Part shown: positions 34,877 to 43,633 of the stretch, one piece after another
How positions within the stretch are numbered: position 1 is the stretch's first letter
Layout: each line of letters starts with the position of its first letter
The notes under the pieces: generated by a model
Databases searched by the model: none
Told to the model about the DNA's origin: nothing
Seen by the model: the letters and a program-made list of their open reading frames with translations, nothing else
Source of the DNA: Dyella kyungheensis
GTDB taxonomy: Bacteria; Pseudomonadota; Gammaproteobacteria; Xanthomonadales; Rhodanobacteraceae
Length of the DNA: 64,000 nt
Assembly (NCBI RefSeq): GCF_016905005.1
Contig: NZ_JADIKC010000003.1
Location: 558,001 to 622,000 of the forward strand
Reading direction: 5' to 3'
Translations under genes and position numbers: made by a program

Positions 34877-36151
34877 ATGAAACGTTTCGTTGCAAGCCTG
34901 CTGTGCTTTTCGTTTGCAGGCGTCGCGTTCGCCGCGCCGCCTTCGTGCGCATACGGTATGTACGGCGAGCCCGGCAAGCCGCCGGTGGTGATTTCCAATC
35001 CCACCTCCAGCGGTGCCGATGCACCGGAACGCTATACGTTTCTTGATGGTCGTCGCGACGACGTCAATGGCAGCGACGGGCTCGTGCACTGCGACAAGGG
35101 CGTAGTGAGCGTGCGCCAAGCCGACGGCGGTTATGCGGCGCAGCCCAAAGTGCCCCTGCGCGAAACGCCGACGCGGTTCAAGAGTCATGGAACCGAGCTG
35201 GCGGGTGTGCTGATCGAACCGGCGCAGTCCAACGGCAAACCTCCGCTGGTGGTGTTCGTGCACGGTTCGGAGAAGACGCCGGGCATCGGCGGCTACTACC
35301 CCTATGTGTTCGCCGCCGAAGGCTTGGCCGTGTTCGCTTACGACAAACGCGGCACCGGTGCTTCCGAAGGCGATTACACGCAGAACTTCGAACTGCTGGC
35401 CGACGACGCCGCTGCCGCGCTGGATGAAGCGCGCAGGCTCGACGCAGGCCGGTATTCTCGCGCCGGTTTCTTCGGCGGCAGCCAGGGTGGCTGGGTGGCG
35501 CCGCGCGCGGCGGCGCTGGCGCATGCCGACTACGTGGCCGTGGGTTTTGGCCTGGTGATGACACCGCTGGAGGAAGACCAGCAGCAGGTCGTGCTGGAGA
35601 TGCAGGAGAAGGGCTATGACGCCGCGGCCATCGCCAAGGCACGCGAAGTCACCGATGCCACCGGGGCGGTGATGGCGTCGCACTTCACCGCCGGCTACGA
35701 CCAGCTGGAGGCGGTGAAGCGCAAGTTTGCCAAGGAACCGTGGCTGCATACCATCGAAGGCGAGTACACCGGCGAACTGTTGGCCGAGGACGAAGCCGAC
35801 CTGCGCCGCACCGGCGCTCCCCGCCACGACAGCCTCAACATAATCTGGCATTACGATGCGATCAGCGCCATTCGCACACTGGGCGTGCCCCAGCTGTGGG
35901 TGTTGGCCGGTGACGATCGCGATGCGCCTGGCAGCGTGACGCGCGAGCGTCTGGTTGCGTTGAAACACGAAGGCAAGCCGATCGATCTCTACGTCTTCCC
36001 GCATACCGATCACGGCATGTACGAATTCGTGCAGAAGCCGGATGGCAGTCGCCAGGTCACGCGTATCACCAATGATTATTTCCGCCTGCTGGCGGACTGG
36101 ATCAGGCAGCAGGACAAGCCGCCGTATGGCACCGGTGAGCGCATCCGCTGA
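34877..36151 (+). CDS. Secreted alpha/beta-hydrolase
   Basis: A 424-residue exported hydrolase. The ATG at 34877 starts a signal peptide (MKRFVASLLCFSFAGVAFAA); the longer frame beginning at 33557 overlaps the previous gene and is rejected. A non-catalytic N-terminal region of about 100 residues (TFLDGRRDDVNGSDGLV) precedes the alpha/beta-hydrolase domain. Features: oxyanion strand VVFVHGSEK, a YDKRGTGASEGDYTQNF turn, nucleophile elbow GFFGGSQGGW, acid near VLAGDDRDAP, and His in FPHTDHGMYEF. The fold is of the prolyl-oligopeptidase/dienelactone-hydrolase kind. Substrate unknown. It follows the class-C serine hydrolase gene. Confidence 0.87.
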   Translation: MKRFVASLLCFSFAGVAFAAPPSCAYGMYGEPGKPPVVISNPTSSGADAPERYTFLDGRRDDVNGSDGLVHCDKGVVSVRQADGGYAAQPKVPLRETPTRFKSHGTELAGVLIEPAQSNGKPPLVVFVHGSEKTPGIGGYYPYVFAAEGLAVFAYDKRGTGASEGDYTQNFELLADDAAAALDEARRLDAGRYSRAGFFGGSQGGWVAPRAAALAHADYVAVGFGLVMTPLEEDQQQVVLEMQEKGYDAAAIAKAREVTDATGAVMASHFTAGYDQLEAVKRKFAKEPWLHTIEGEYTGELLAEDEADLRRTGAPRHDSLNIIWHYDAISAIRTLGVPQLWVLAGDDRDAPGSVTRERLVALKHEGKPIDLYVFPHTDHGMYEFVQKPDGSRQVTRITNDYFRLLADWIRQQDKPPYGTGERIR

Positions 36152-36240
36152 TCGAAGCAGGCGGGGACGGGGTGATGGACTTTGTCGGCCGTTCCCCCGA
36201 AGGTTCGTTCAAAGGGGAAAACCCCATCGTGGAGTGGATC

Positions 36241-37854
36241 ATGCGGTCACATCGATTGAAGCTTGCCGTCCTGTTGTGCCTGGGACTGGCTGCCACCACT
36301 TGCGCCAGCGCCGAACAGGCCGGTGTGGCGCAGCGTTTCCATGTGGACCTGGCGGTTCCCGGCACGGAGGTGGCGTCCGGCCGCCTGCTGGTCTTCGCCG
36401 AACCGGCCAAGGACGCCGAGGCTGGCTCGAAGAACGGCAAGGTGGAGCAGGTGGATCTCGATCCGCTCGCGCCCGACAAGGTGAACGTGGCGGCGCGCGA
36501 AGTGAACCGCCTGGTGGCGGGGCAGGGCATCGACATCGATGCCGACCAGCAGGCTTATCCCGCCGCATTCAGCCAGCTGCCCGCGGGCGACTACTACGTG
36601 CAGGCCGTGCTCGACACCAACCACAGCTACAACTACAGCGCTCGCGGCGAGGGCGATCTGGTCAGCGAGGTGGTCAAGCTGCACCTGCCGGCCACCGGTC
36701 TGCCGCCGCTGAAGCTGGCCACGCAGCTGCCTGCGATCGACGCGTGGAGCATGATCAACCCGGCCTTGCGCGATCTGGTGCCCGAGGCACGCAAGCACAC
36801 CCAGGACATCGATTTCGTCAGTCCCGCACTCACCGCGTTCTGGGGGCGGCCGATCCATATGCGCGCCAGGGTGGTGCTGCCGCCGGGTTACGACGCCAAG
36901 GGCAGCGCCACCTATCCGGTGGTGTACTACACGCACGGCTTCGGCGGCGGCATGAATCGCTTTGCGGGTGTCGCCACCAATCTCTGGCAGGCGATGTCCA
37001 AGGGGCAGATGCCGCCGATGATCTGGGTGTTGCTGGACGAATCGCTGCCTACCGGCACGCACGAGTTCGTCGATTCGGTCAACAACGGACCCTGGGGCAA
37101 GGCGCTGACCGAGGAACTGATCCCGCAGCTGGAATCGAGCTTCCGCATGGACGCCAAGGCCAGCGGCCGTTTCCTCAACGGCCATTCCTCCGGTGGCTGG
37201 GCCACGCTGTGGCTGCAGACGCGCTACCCGAAGATGTTCGGCGGCACCTGGTCCACCTCGCCCGACCCGAGCGACTTCCACGACTTCACCGGCGTGGATC
37301 TGTATGCGCCGCACGCCAACGTCTATCGCAAGCCCGACGGCACCGCGTACCCGCTGATTCGCGACAACGGCAAGGTGATCGCCACCTATGAGCAGTACGC
37401 GAAGCTGGAACGCGTGTTCGGCAGCTACGGCGGGCAGATGGCGTCGTTCGAGTGGGTGTTCTCGCCACGCGGCGTCGATGGCCGTCCGCTGCCGCTGTTC
37501 GACCGCGATACCGGCGACGTGGATGCCAGCGTGGTGGCCTACTGGGGCGAGCACTACGACATCGCCCGTCGCCTGCAGGCCCAGTGGCCGCAGCTGAAGC
37601 CGGACCTGGACGGCAAGATCCACGTCTACGTCGGCGGTGCGGACACGTTCTATCTCGACGGTCCCGCGCATCGCCTGAAAGCCGTGCTGGACGGCCTGCA
37701 CGCGCGTTCCGACATCCGCTTCCTGCCCGGCAAGACGCATTTCGATCTGTACGTCGTCGGCACCGATCGCAATGGCCTGCTCAAGCAGATCGCCTGGGAC
37801 ATGTATGCGGTGGCGCGGCCGCAGTCGACGCTCAAACAGGCTGCGGCGCCCTGA
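36241..37854 (+). CDS. Secreted esterase-D-type hydrolase
   Basis: A 537-residue exported protein of the putative esterase family (PF00756). The ATG at 36241 has GTGGAG 8 bp upstream and a signal peptide (LAVLLCLGLAATTCASA). The N-terminal 180 residues form a non-catalytic domain; the hydrolase domain begins near 190 (FWGRPIHMRARVVLPPGY). Its motifs are the HGFGGG oxyanion loop, ELIPQLESSFRMDA, nucleophile elbow FLNGHSSGGWATL, and acid and His residues downstream (VYVGGADTFYLDG; FLPGKTHFDLY). Members act on small esters, sugar esters or siderophores. Third in a row of three secreted hydrolases on the same strand, 89 bp from the previous one. Confidence 0.83.
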   Translation: MRSHRLKLAVLLCLGLAATTCASAEQAGVAQRFHVDLAVPGTEVASGRLLVFAEPAKDAEAGSKNGKVEQVDLDPLAPDKVNVAAREVNRLVAGQGIDIDADQQAYPAAFSQLPAGDYYVQAVLDTNHSYNYSARGEGDLVSEVVKLHLPATGLPPLKLATQLPAIDAWSMINPALRDLVPEARKHTQDIDFVSPALTAFWGRPIHMRARVVLPPGYDAKGSATYPVVYYTHGFGGGMNRFAGVATNLWQAMSKGQMPPMIWVLLDESLPTGTHEFVDSVNNGPWGKALTEELIPQLESSFRMDAKASGRFLNGHSSGGWATLWLQTRYPKMFGGTWSTSPDPSDFHDFTGVDLYAPHANVYRKPDGTAYPLIRDNGKVIATYEQYAKLERVFGSYGGQMASFEWVFSPRGVDGRPLPLFDRDTGDVDASVVAYWGEHYDIARRLQAQWPQLKPDLDGKIHVYVGGADTFYLDGPAHRLKAVLDGLHARSDIRFLPGKTHFDLYVVGTDRNGLLKQIAWDMYAVARPQSTLKQAAAP

Positions 37855-38023
37855 TCACCGGCAAGCAGCCCATCGGCCATAGGTGATAGGCCGTTGGCGA
37901 TGGACGAGGCAATGGGCGTGACTTTTTGAGACGTCCGTCACATTGCCTCGATCTATTTTCCAAGGAATCGGCCAGTCTCACGAAGTGCGCGAAAATCACG
38001 GAAATTCCACGGCTTTTTAGGCC

Positions 38024-38050
38024 TAAAGACGATTCTCCCAGCGCCGATAC
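38024..38050 (+). promoter_or_regulatory. Sigma-28 (FliA) promoter of the chemosensory operon
   Basis: TAAA at 38024-38027, exactly 15 bp, then GCCGATAC at 38043-38050. This matches the flagellar sigma-28 consensus TAAA-N15-GCCGATAA except for the last base. A leader of about 175 nt follows, containing a 9-bp GC stem at 38150-38173, before the chemoreceptor ATG. The rest of the 380-bp gap from 37855 shows no gene. Control with late flagellar genes is a strong inference. Confidence 0.82.
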
Positions 38051-38234
38051 CTCATACGCGGGGGAGTACTGACGAAGGCAGTCCACGATAGCCAGCCAAG
38101 GCGCGCTGGACGGTCGACGCATGCCTTCGGATCGTGCGGCAACGGAGTCCGCGGCGCCGCAAGGGGCGCCGCGAACTCGCCACATCCTCTCCCGTCCGTA
38201 ACCGATGCGTTCTCATTAACGAGGGAGAGGGGCG

Positions 38235-39932
38235 ATGGGAAAAGAGACACCGGAATTGCAGCTCGTGCCGCACGAGCTCAGGGCCGTCAACGAGGCACTC
38301 AACCGCGTCCAGGCGGTGATCGAGTTCGACCTCAAGGGCAAGATCCTCCACGCGAACGACAACTTCCTCAACGCGATGGGATACACGCTGGAGGAGATTC
38401 GCGGCCAGCACCATCGCATCTTCTGCGAGCCCGCGTATGCGGCCAGCGCGCAGTACAAGAAGTTCTGGGAAAACCTGGCCAAGGGCGTGCTCGACCGCGG
38501 CGAATACAAGCGCATCGGCGGCGATGGGCGCGAGGTGTGGATCAACGCGTCCTACAACCCCGTGTTCGACGAGAACGGCAAGCCGTACAAAGTGGTGAAG
38601 TTCGCCACCGACGTCACCGCCAGCCGCCAGCAGAAGGCGGAGTTCGAGGGCAAGGTCAACGCCATCGACAAGGCGCAGGCGATGATCGAATTCGACCTCG
38701 CCGGCCACGTGCTGCATGCGAACGACAATTTCCTCAAGGCGATGGGCTACCAGCTGGAGGAAATCCAGGGTCGCCACCACCGCTTGTTCTGCGAAGAAAG
38801 CTACACGGCCAGCCAGGCGTATGCCGATTTCTGGGCCAAGCTCAATCGCGGCGAATTCGACGCCGGTCGCTACATGCGGCTGGGCAAGGGCGGCCGGCCG
38901 ATCTGGATCCAGGCCACCTACAACCCGATCTACGACGGCAACGGCCGTTTGCACAAAGTGGTCAAGTTCGCCACCGACGTCACCGCCCAGGTCGAACTGG
39001 AAGAAAGCGTGAAGCGTCGCGCCGCCGAAGACCAGCGCAAGGTCGAAGCCCTGCTCAAGACCGTGCGTCTGGCCGCGGAAGGCGACCTCACCGGCGAAGT
39101 GCGCGTCGAAGGCAGCGATCCCATCGACCAGCTGGCCGACGGTATCCAGCAGATGATGAGCGACCTGCGCAGCGTCATCGGCAAGGTGGTCGATTCGGCC
39201 AGCGGCTTCTCCGGCAGTTCGCAGGAGATCGCCGGTCGCGCCAGCGGCGTGGCCAGCGGCGCGCAACTGCTGGGCGCCACGGTGGAAGAGATGAATGCCT
39301 CGATCGAGGAACTCACCGCCTCGATCAACTCCATCGCGAACAACTCGCGCAGCGCCGACCAGCTCGCCAAGGACACGCACCAGGAAGCCGAACGCGGCGC
39401 CAAGGCCATCGCGCGTTCGATCGAGGCGATGGACCTGATCAACAAGTCGTCCGAAGACATCAGCGAGATCATCAAGGTGATCGGCGAGATCGCCAGCCAG
39501 ACCAACCTGCTGGCCTTCAACGCGGCCATCGAGGCGGCGCGTGCGGGCGAGCACGGCCTGGGCTTTTCGGTGGTGGCGGACGAAGTGCGCAAGCTGGCGG
39601 AGCGTTCCTCGCAGGCCACCAAGGAGATCTCCAAGCTCATCAACGAATCGACCAAGCGCGTGGCGCAGGGCAGCGACATCTCCAAGCAGGCGGGCGAAGC
39701 GTTCGAGAAGATCGTGGCCGGCGTGGGCCGCACCACCCAGGCGATCTCCGAGATCTCCTGCGGTGCGGACGAGCAACTGGTGGCGGCGCGCGAAGTGAGC
39801 GCGGCGATCCAGCAGGTGGCCGAAGAGACCGAGAAATCGGCCGCGGCCTGCGACACCATCGCCCGCTCCACCACGGCATTGACGCATGGTGCCGACGAGT
39901 TGAACCGGACCGTCCAGCGCTTCGTGGTCTGA
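38235..39932 (+). CDS. Soluble PAS-PAS methyl-accepting chemotaxis protein, BdlA-like
   Basis: A 565-residue chemoreceptor without any membrane segment, so it should sense a cytoplasmic signal. A strong ribosome-binding site (GAGGGAGAGGGG) precedes the ATG. Domain order: PAS1 (about 25-130), PAS2 (about 145-255), a HAMP-like linker (about 265-310) and the MCP signalling helices. PAS1 and PAS2 are close copies: [20 protein letters not shown] versus [20 protein letters not shown], with HHRIFC versus HHRLFC. The hairpin tip that binds CheA and CheW reads [20 protein letters not shown]. There is no C-terminal NWETF pentapeptide for CheR. The arrangement is like Pseudomonas BdlA, which regulates biofilm dispersal. 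First gene of an operon with cheR, cheD and the triple-CheW gene. Confidence 0.94.
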   Translation: MGKETPELQLVPHELRAVNEALNRVQAVIEFDLKGKILHANDNFLNAMGYTLEEIRGQHHRIFCEPAYAASAQYKKFWENLAKGVLDRGEYKRIGGDGREVWINASYNPVFDENGKPYKVVKFATDVTASRQQKAEFEGKVNAIDKAQAMIEFDLAGHVLHANDNFLKAMGYQLEEIQGRHHRLFCEESYTASQAYADFWAKLNRGEFDAGRYMRLGKGGRPIWIQATYNPIYDGNGRLHKVVKFATDVTAQVELEESVKRRAAEDQRKVEALLKTVRLAAEGDLTGEVRVEGSDPIDQLADGIQQMMSDLRSVIGKVVDSASGFSGSSQEIAGRASGVASGAQLLGATVEEMNASIEELTASINSIANNSRSADQLAKDTHQEAERGAKAIARSIEAMDLINKSSEDISEIIKVIGEIASQTNLLAFNAAIEAARAGEHGLGFSVVADEVRKLAERSSQATKEISKLINESTKRVAQGSDISKQAGEAFEKIVAGVGRTTQAISEISCGADEQLVAAREVSAAIQQVAEETEKSAAACDTIARSTTALTHGADELNRTVQRFVV

Positions 39933-39944
39933 GGGCCGTCGACG

Positions 39945-40778
39945 ATGGATATCGAGAACGAGATCGACCTGGCCACCCAGCGTGCCTTGCTGGACAAGGT
40001 GCACCGCCATACCGGCATCCATATGGCGGAGCGCAAGTGGACCTTGCTGCAGGGGCGGCTGCGCCGTCGCCTGCAGACGCTGGCACTCAGCCGCTATCGC
40101 GATTATCTCGCGGTATTGGAGGCGCAGCCGGACGAAGTGGGCGCCTTCATCAACCTGGTGACCACCAACGAGACCTCGTTCTTCCGCACGCCGCGCATCT
40201 GGGACCATCTCTGGCAGCAACTGCTGCCAGAGTGGTTCCGGCAGCACCGGGGCGCCACCTTGCAGCTGTGGTCGGCGGCGGCTTCCACCGGCGAGGAAGC
40301 GTATTCCATGGCGATGATGTGCGAGGAATTCCGCGAGCATCATCCGGCGTTCAAGTACCAGATCCTCGCCACCGACATCGCCAGCCAGGTGCTGGCGGTG
40401 GGCAAGGCGGGACACTACCAAGGCAAGAGCATCGACGGCCTGAAGCGTTCCAAGCCGGCGTGGCTGGCCAAGTATTTCCAGGCCGGCGAGGACGGCTACA
40501 CGGTGTCGCCCGCGCTGCGCTCGCACGTGGTGTTCCGCGAACATCACCTGCACAAGCGGCTCGATGGCGCCCTGCGTTTCGACATCACCTTGCTGCGCAA
40601 CGTGCTGATCTATTTCGATGAGCCAGGGCAGTGCGGCGTGCTGGAGAACGTGCGGCGCGCAATGTCGCCGAACAGCGTGCTGATCATCGGCGAATCGGAA
40701 TCGCTGACCCGGCTCAACGTGGGTTTCGATTTCGAGCAGCCGCTGATCTACCGCCGCCAGGAACGCATGCATGCCTGA
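39945..40778 (+). CDS. cheR: Chemotaxis protein methyltransferase CheR
   Basis: A 277-residue cytoplasmic enzyme that methylates glutamates in the chemoreceptor with S-adenosylmethionine. It has the N-terminal CheR helical domain (IHMAERKWTLLQGRLRRRLQ; LVTTNETSFFRTPRIWDHL), the SAM-binding GxxSxGEE-type motif in WSAAASTGEEAYSMAMMCEE, and the closing ITLLRNVLIYFDEP and IIGESESL. It starts 12 bp after the receptor gene with GAGGG upstream and overlaps cheD by 8 bp, so the operon is tightly coupled. It most likely adapts the PAS-PAS receptor, which must be docked without a pentapeptide tether. Confidence 0.95.
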   Translation: MDIENEIDLATQRALLDKVHRHTGIHMAERKWTLLQGRLRRRLQTLALSRYRDYLAVLEAQPDEVGAFINLVTTNETSFFRTPRIWDHLWQQLLPEWFRQHRGATLQLWSAAASTGEEAYSMAMMCEEFREHHPAFKYQILATDIASQVLAVGKAGHYQGKSIDGLKRSKPAWLAKYFQAGEDGYTVSPALRSHVVFREHHLHKRLDGALRFDITLLRNVLIYFDEPGQCGVLENVRRAMSPNSVLIIGESESLTRLNVGFDFEQPLIYRRQERMHA

Positions 40779-41247
40779 CGGCAACGATATCCAGGTGCGC
40801 ATGTGCGAAGTGAAGCTCGGCAGCGGCAACGACGTGCTGCGCGCGATTCTCGGCTCCTGCGTCGGCATCGGTCTGCTTTGGCGAAAGCGCGGGCTCTATG
40901 CGATGGCGCACTGTCTCCTGCCCGAGCCGCCGCAGGCGCCGGCGGGCGAGGGAGCGAAGTACGTGACCGATGCGGTGCCCACGCTGTTCTCGATGATGGG
41001 CCTTGAGCGCGCACGACAGGATGAAGTGGAAGCCGTGATCGCTGGCGGCGCCTGCATGGTGCAGCACGCCACGCCACCTCGGCATGGGCTGATCGGCGAG
41101 CAGAACGCGCGCATGGCGCAGCAGTTGCTCGCGCAGACCCGGATCAAGCTCGTGCATGTCGACGTAGGCGGCGAGAGCGGCCGCCAGCTGGTGATCGACT
41201 GCGCGCAACATCAATTCGTGGTCAAGACGATTGGCCGCAGCACGTGA
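40771..41247 (+). CDS. cheD: Chemoreceptor glutamine deamidase CheD
   Basis: A 158-residue cytoplasmic enzyme that deamidates glutamine to glutamate at receptor methylation sites. Catalytic Cys is in ILGSCVGIGLLWRKRG and His in LYAMAHCLLPEPP, matching the CheD pair; the closing part QHATPPRHGLIGEQNARMAQ and VDVGGESGRQLVID are family features. It overlaps cheR by 8 bp. With CheR and the receptor it completes an adaptation set, but CheB, the demethylase, is not in the window. Confidence 0.94.
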   Translation: MPDGNDIQVRMCEVKLGSGNDVLRAILGSCVGIGLLWRKRGLYAMAHCLLPEPPQAPAGEGAKYVTDAVPTLFSMMGLERARQDEVEAVIAGGACMVQHATPPRHGLIGEQNARMAQQLLAQTRIKLVHVDVGGESGRQLVIDCAQHQFVVKTIGRST

Positions 41248-41261
41248 ACCGGAGCAACCTC

Positions 41262-42758
41262 ATGGCATCTCCCATCGCTACGCCGGCCCGCCAGGATGGC
41301 GCCGAATTGTTCGGCTCGTTCCACCTGGGCGACACCGAACTCGTGCTGCCGGTGACGGCTGTGCAGGAGGTGGTGAACTATCCCGCCGCGATCACCCAGG
41401 TGCCGTTGGCGCCGAGCTATCTGCTGGGCCTGTTCAATCTGCGCGGCCGCCTGATTCCCATCGTGCACCTGGGGCAATTGCTGCAGCTGCCCGACGGCGG
41501 CGCGCGCGAGGCGTCCAAGATCGCCATCGTAGAATTCCGCCAGGGGCGTATCGGATTGCTGTTCGACGCCACCGGCGAAATCCTGCGCGTGCAGCCTGAG
41601 CAGAAAGTGAGCTTCAGCGAAGGCGACGGCAGCGCGATGATCGGTGGTGCGCTCAAGCTCGACGGCGGCAACCGCATCCTGCAGATACTGAGCGTGGACG
41701 CGTTGCAGCACCTGCACGACATGCCGATCCCCAAGGTCGACGCGAACGAATCGGGCCGGCAGCGTGCCGCGCAGGGACAGCGCCGCCAGGGCGTGTCGTT
41801 CCGCGTCAGCGACACGCGCCTGGCGCTGCCGATGGGCGCCATCCACGAGATCATCCGCGTGCCCGAGCTGCTCAAGTCGGTGCTCGCCAGTGAGCTTTGC
41901 CTGGGCATGCTCAACCTGCGCGGCAACACCGTGCCGGTGCTGGACTTCGCCCGTTTCCTGGGTTTGCCCTGTGAGGCTTCCGCCACCACGGCCGCCGCCG
42001 ATTTCGAGGATCCACGGCGCATCGTGGTCATCCGCCAGCAGGAGATGGACTTCGGCCTGCTGGTGGACGACGTGGAAAGCATCGTCAGCTATCGGGACGA
42101 GGAACTGCTGGCGATCCCATCGTTCCATCCGGACCGGCCACCACTGTTCACCGGCTGCATCAGCCGCGCCGGCATGCCCGACATCATCCTCGTCAACGAA
42201 GCGGCCTTGCTCAGCGATGCCATCGTGAGCGAACTCACCCAGGGACATCGCGCGCTGTACACGCTGGAGTCCGAGGCGGATCGCGGACAGCGCCGTCGTG
42301 GCGTGCGTGAGACCTATGTCACCTTCAAGCTCGACCAGCTGATGGGCATGCGCATCGACCAGCTGCGCGAAGTGATCGATTTTCCGCACGAGGTGATGCA
42401 GCCGCCCGGTGCCCCGGCGCATGTGCGCGGCATCCTCAACCTGCGGCGCAAGCTGATCACCATCATCGACCTGCGCGCGCTCTACGGCATGAAAGGCTAT
42501 GCCGACCTTCCCGGCGCGAAGGTACTGGTGGTGGAAAACGACGAGGAACAGTTCGGCTTGATCGTCGACGCCATCGAGAACATCGTGACCATCGATGCGG
42601 GCGACAAGATCGGCGTGCCCGCGATATTGCGCCATCAGATCGAGCTGCCGCTGCGCAACGACATGCGCGAGGTGGTGGAACTGTCCGATCAGCGCACGCT
42701 GCTGCTGCTCGATGCCTCGCCGCTCAAGCAACGCCTGAGTAGCCGGGCGCTGCATTGA
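41262..42758 (+). CDS. Triple CheW-domain coupling protein
   Basis: A 498-residue cytoplasmic protein with three CheW domains in a row, about residues 15-155, 170-315 and 345-490. Each has the CheW-type NLRG strand (LGLFNLRGRLIPIVHL; LGMLNLRGNTVPVLDFARFL; RGILNLRRKLITIIDLRALY) and a matching first-strand motif (LVLPVTAVQEVVNYPAAI; LALPMGAIHEIIRVPELL; MGMRIDQLREVIDFPHEV). The first two repeats are more alike than the third. Normal CheW is about 160 residues with one domain, so this is an unusual scaffold that could bridge several receptors or CheA copies in an array. The ATG at 41262 has GGAG 7 bp upstream; a GTG at 41244 overlapping cheD is less likely. No cheA, cheB or cheY is in the window. 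Confidence 0.92.
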   Translation: MASPIATPARQDGAELFGSFHLGDTELVLPVTAVQEVVNYPAAITQVPLAPSYLLGLFNLRGRLIPIVHLGQLLQLPDGGAREASKIAIVEFRQGRIGLLFDATGEILRVQPEQKVSFSEGDGSAMIGGALKLDGGNRILQILSVDALQHLHDMPIPKVDANESGRQRAAQGQRRQGVSFRVSDTRLALPMGAIHEIIRVPELLKSVLASELCLGMLNLRGNTVPVLDFARFLGLPCEASATTAAADFEDPRRIVVIRQQEMDFGLLVDDVESIVSYRDEELLAIPSFHPDRPPLFTGCISRAGMPDIILVNEAALLSDAIVSELTQGHRALYTLESEADRGQRRRGVRETYVTFKLDQLMGMRIDQLREVIDFPHEVMQPPGAPAHVRGILNLRRKLITIIDLRALYGMKGYADLPGAKVLVVENDEEQFGLIVDAIENIVTIDAGDKIGVPAILRHQIELPLRNDMREVVELSDQRTLLLLDASPLKQRLSSRALH

Positions 42759-43015
42759 GCCAACGCGTTTGGATGAACCCTTGCAACGCAGGAAGTGGAA
42801 CAGGGGCTGGCCATGGATGGCTTTTACCGGCAGCTGTTGCGTCGCATCAGCCAAACCAAACGCCAATTCAACGCATGAACTTGCGCAGCACAAGCGCATC
42901 GTTTTGCGAGCGAATTCACTCATCGTGCATCGTTGCGAATCACATCATGGCGCCGTCGTGGAAACGTGCGCCAGGGGGCGCGCCAGACCACGGCATGACC
43001 CCTTGGAGAGTTCGC

Positions 43016-43405
43016 ATGAAGAAGACCTTGTTCGCACTGATGCTCGGCGCCGTGATGGCTTCATCCACCGTTGCCGCCGCACCGTTTCAGTACGACGACC
43101 ACCACGATCAGGACCGCCACGACCACGACCAGGGCCATCGCGACGATCATCACGATCAGGGCCATGATCGCGACCATCACGACTATGTGATCGTGCATGA
43201 CCGCGGCAATCACGAGGGCTGGTACCACCGTGGCGGGCGTGTGCCCGAGGAGTACTACCACGATCGTCGCTACTACGTGGACTACCACGCCTATCACCTC
43301 GCGCCGCCGCCGCCGGAACACGTTTGGGTGCGCAGCGATACCGGCGATTTCCTGCTGGTAGCCGTGGCCACCGGCGTCATCGCCGATCTGGTGATCAACC
43401 ACTGA
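43016..43405 (+). CDS. His/Asp-rich RcnB-like periplasmic protein
   Basis: A 129-residue protein. GGAGAG precedes the ATG at 43016, which begins a signal peptide (MKKTLFALMLGAVMASSTVA). After it, residues 25-60 are dominated by Asp and His (for example DDHHDQDRHDHDQGHRDDHH). The end carries the RcnB-like segment: YYVDYHAYHLAPPPPEHVWV, and FLLVAVATGVIADLVIN. RcnB proteins take part in nickel and cobalt homeostasis in the periplasm, and the His/Asp stretch could bind metal, but no rcnA or metal regulator is adjacent, so a metal role is an inference. It is a single-gene unit with a hairpin after it. Confidence 0.78.
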   Translation: MKKTLFALMLGAVMASSTVAAAPFQYDDHHDQDRHDHDQGHRDDHHDQGHDRDHHDYVIVHDRGNHEGWYHRGGRVPEEYYHDRRYYVDYHAYHLAPPPPEHVWVRSDTGDFLLVAVATGVIADLVINH

Positions 43406-43412
43406 CGATCGG

Positions 43413-43446
43413 GGACCGCATCGCCGGCATGCGCGCGATGCGGTCC
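43413..43446 (+). terminator. Hairpin after the RcnB-like gene
   Basis: An 11-bp perfect stem, GGACCGCATCG with CGATGCGGTCC, and a 12-nt loop, starting 8 bp after the stop codon; followed by TTCG. Probable terminator without a strong T run. Confidence 0.6.
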
Positions 43447-43633
43447 TTCGTCGTACGAAATTGCGAAGTCGCATCACGCCAGATAAACGGCTGTTGCGGG
43501 AGCGTGATGCGCCGTCATCAGGCAGGCGCATAGTGTGGGCGCATGCGTCGGCGCGTTGCGATCGGCGCAAAGGGAAACGTTCCGCCGCAGCGGACGGTTC
43601 CCACGGGGAAGACACACAGCACGGGAGATCGAC

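Noticed and set aside
38051-38234. A cyclic di-GMP (GEMM) riboswitch in the leader of the chemosensory operon
   Set aside because: The conserved GEMM bases are not found; only a generic GC hairpin is seen.
38052-40868. A 938-residue minus-strand frame across the chemosensory operon
   Set aside because: It overlaps the receptor and CheR genes completely, has no domain and would start in an implausible place.
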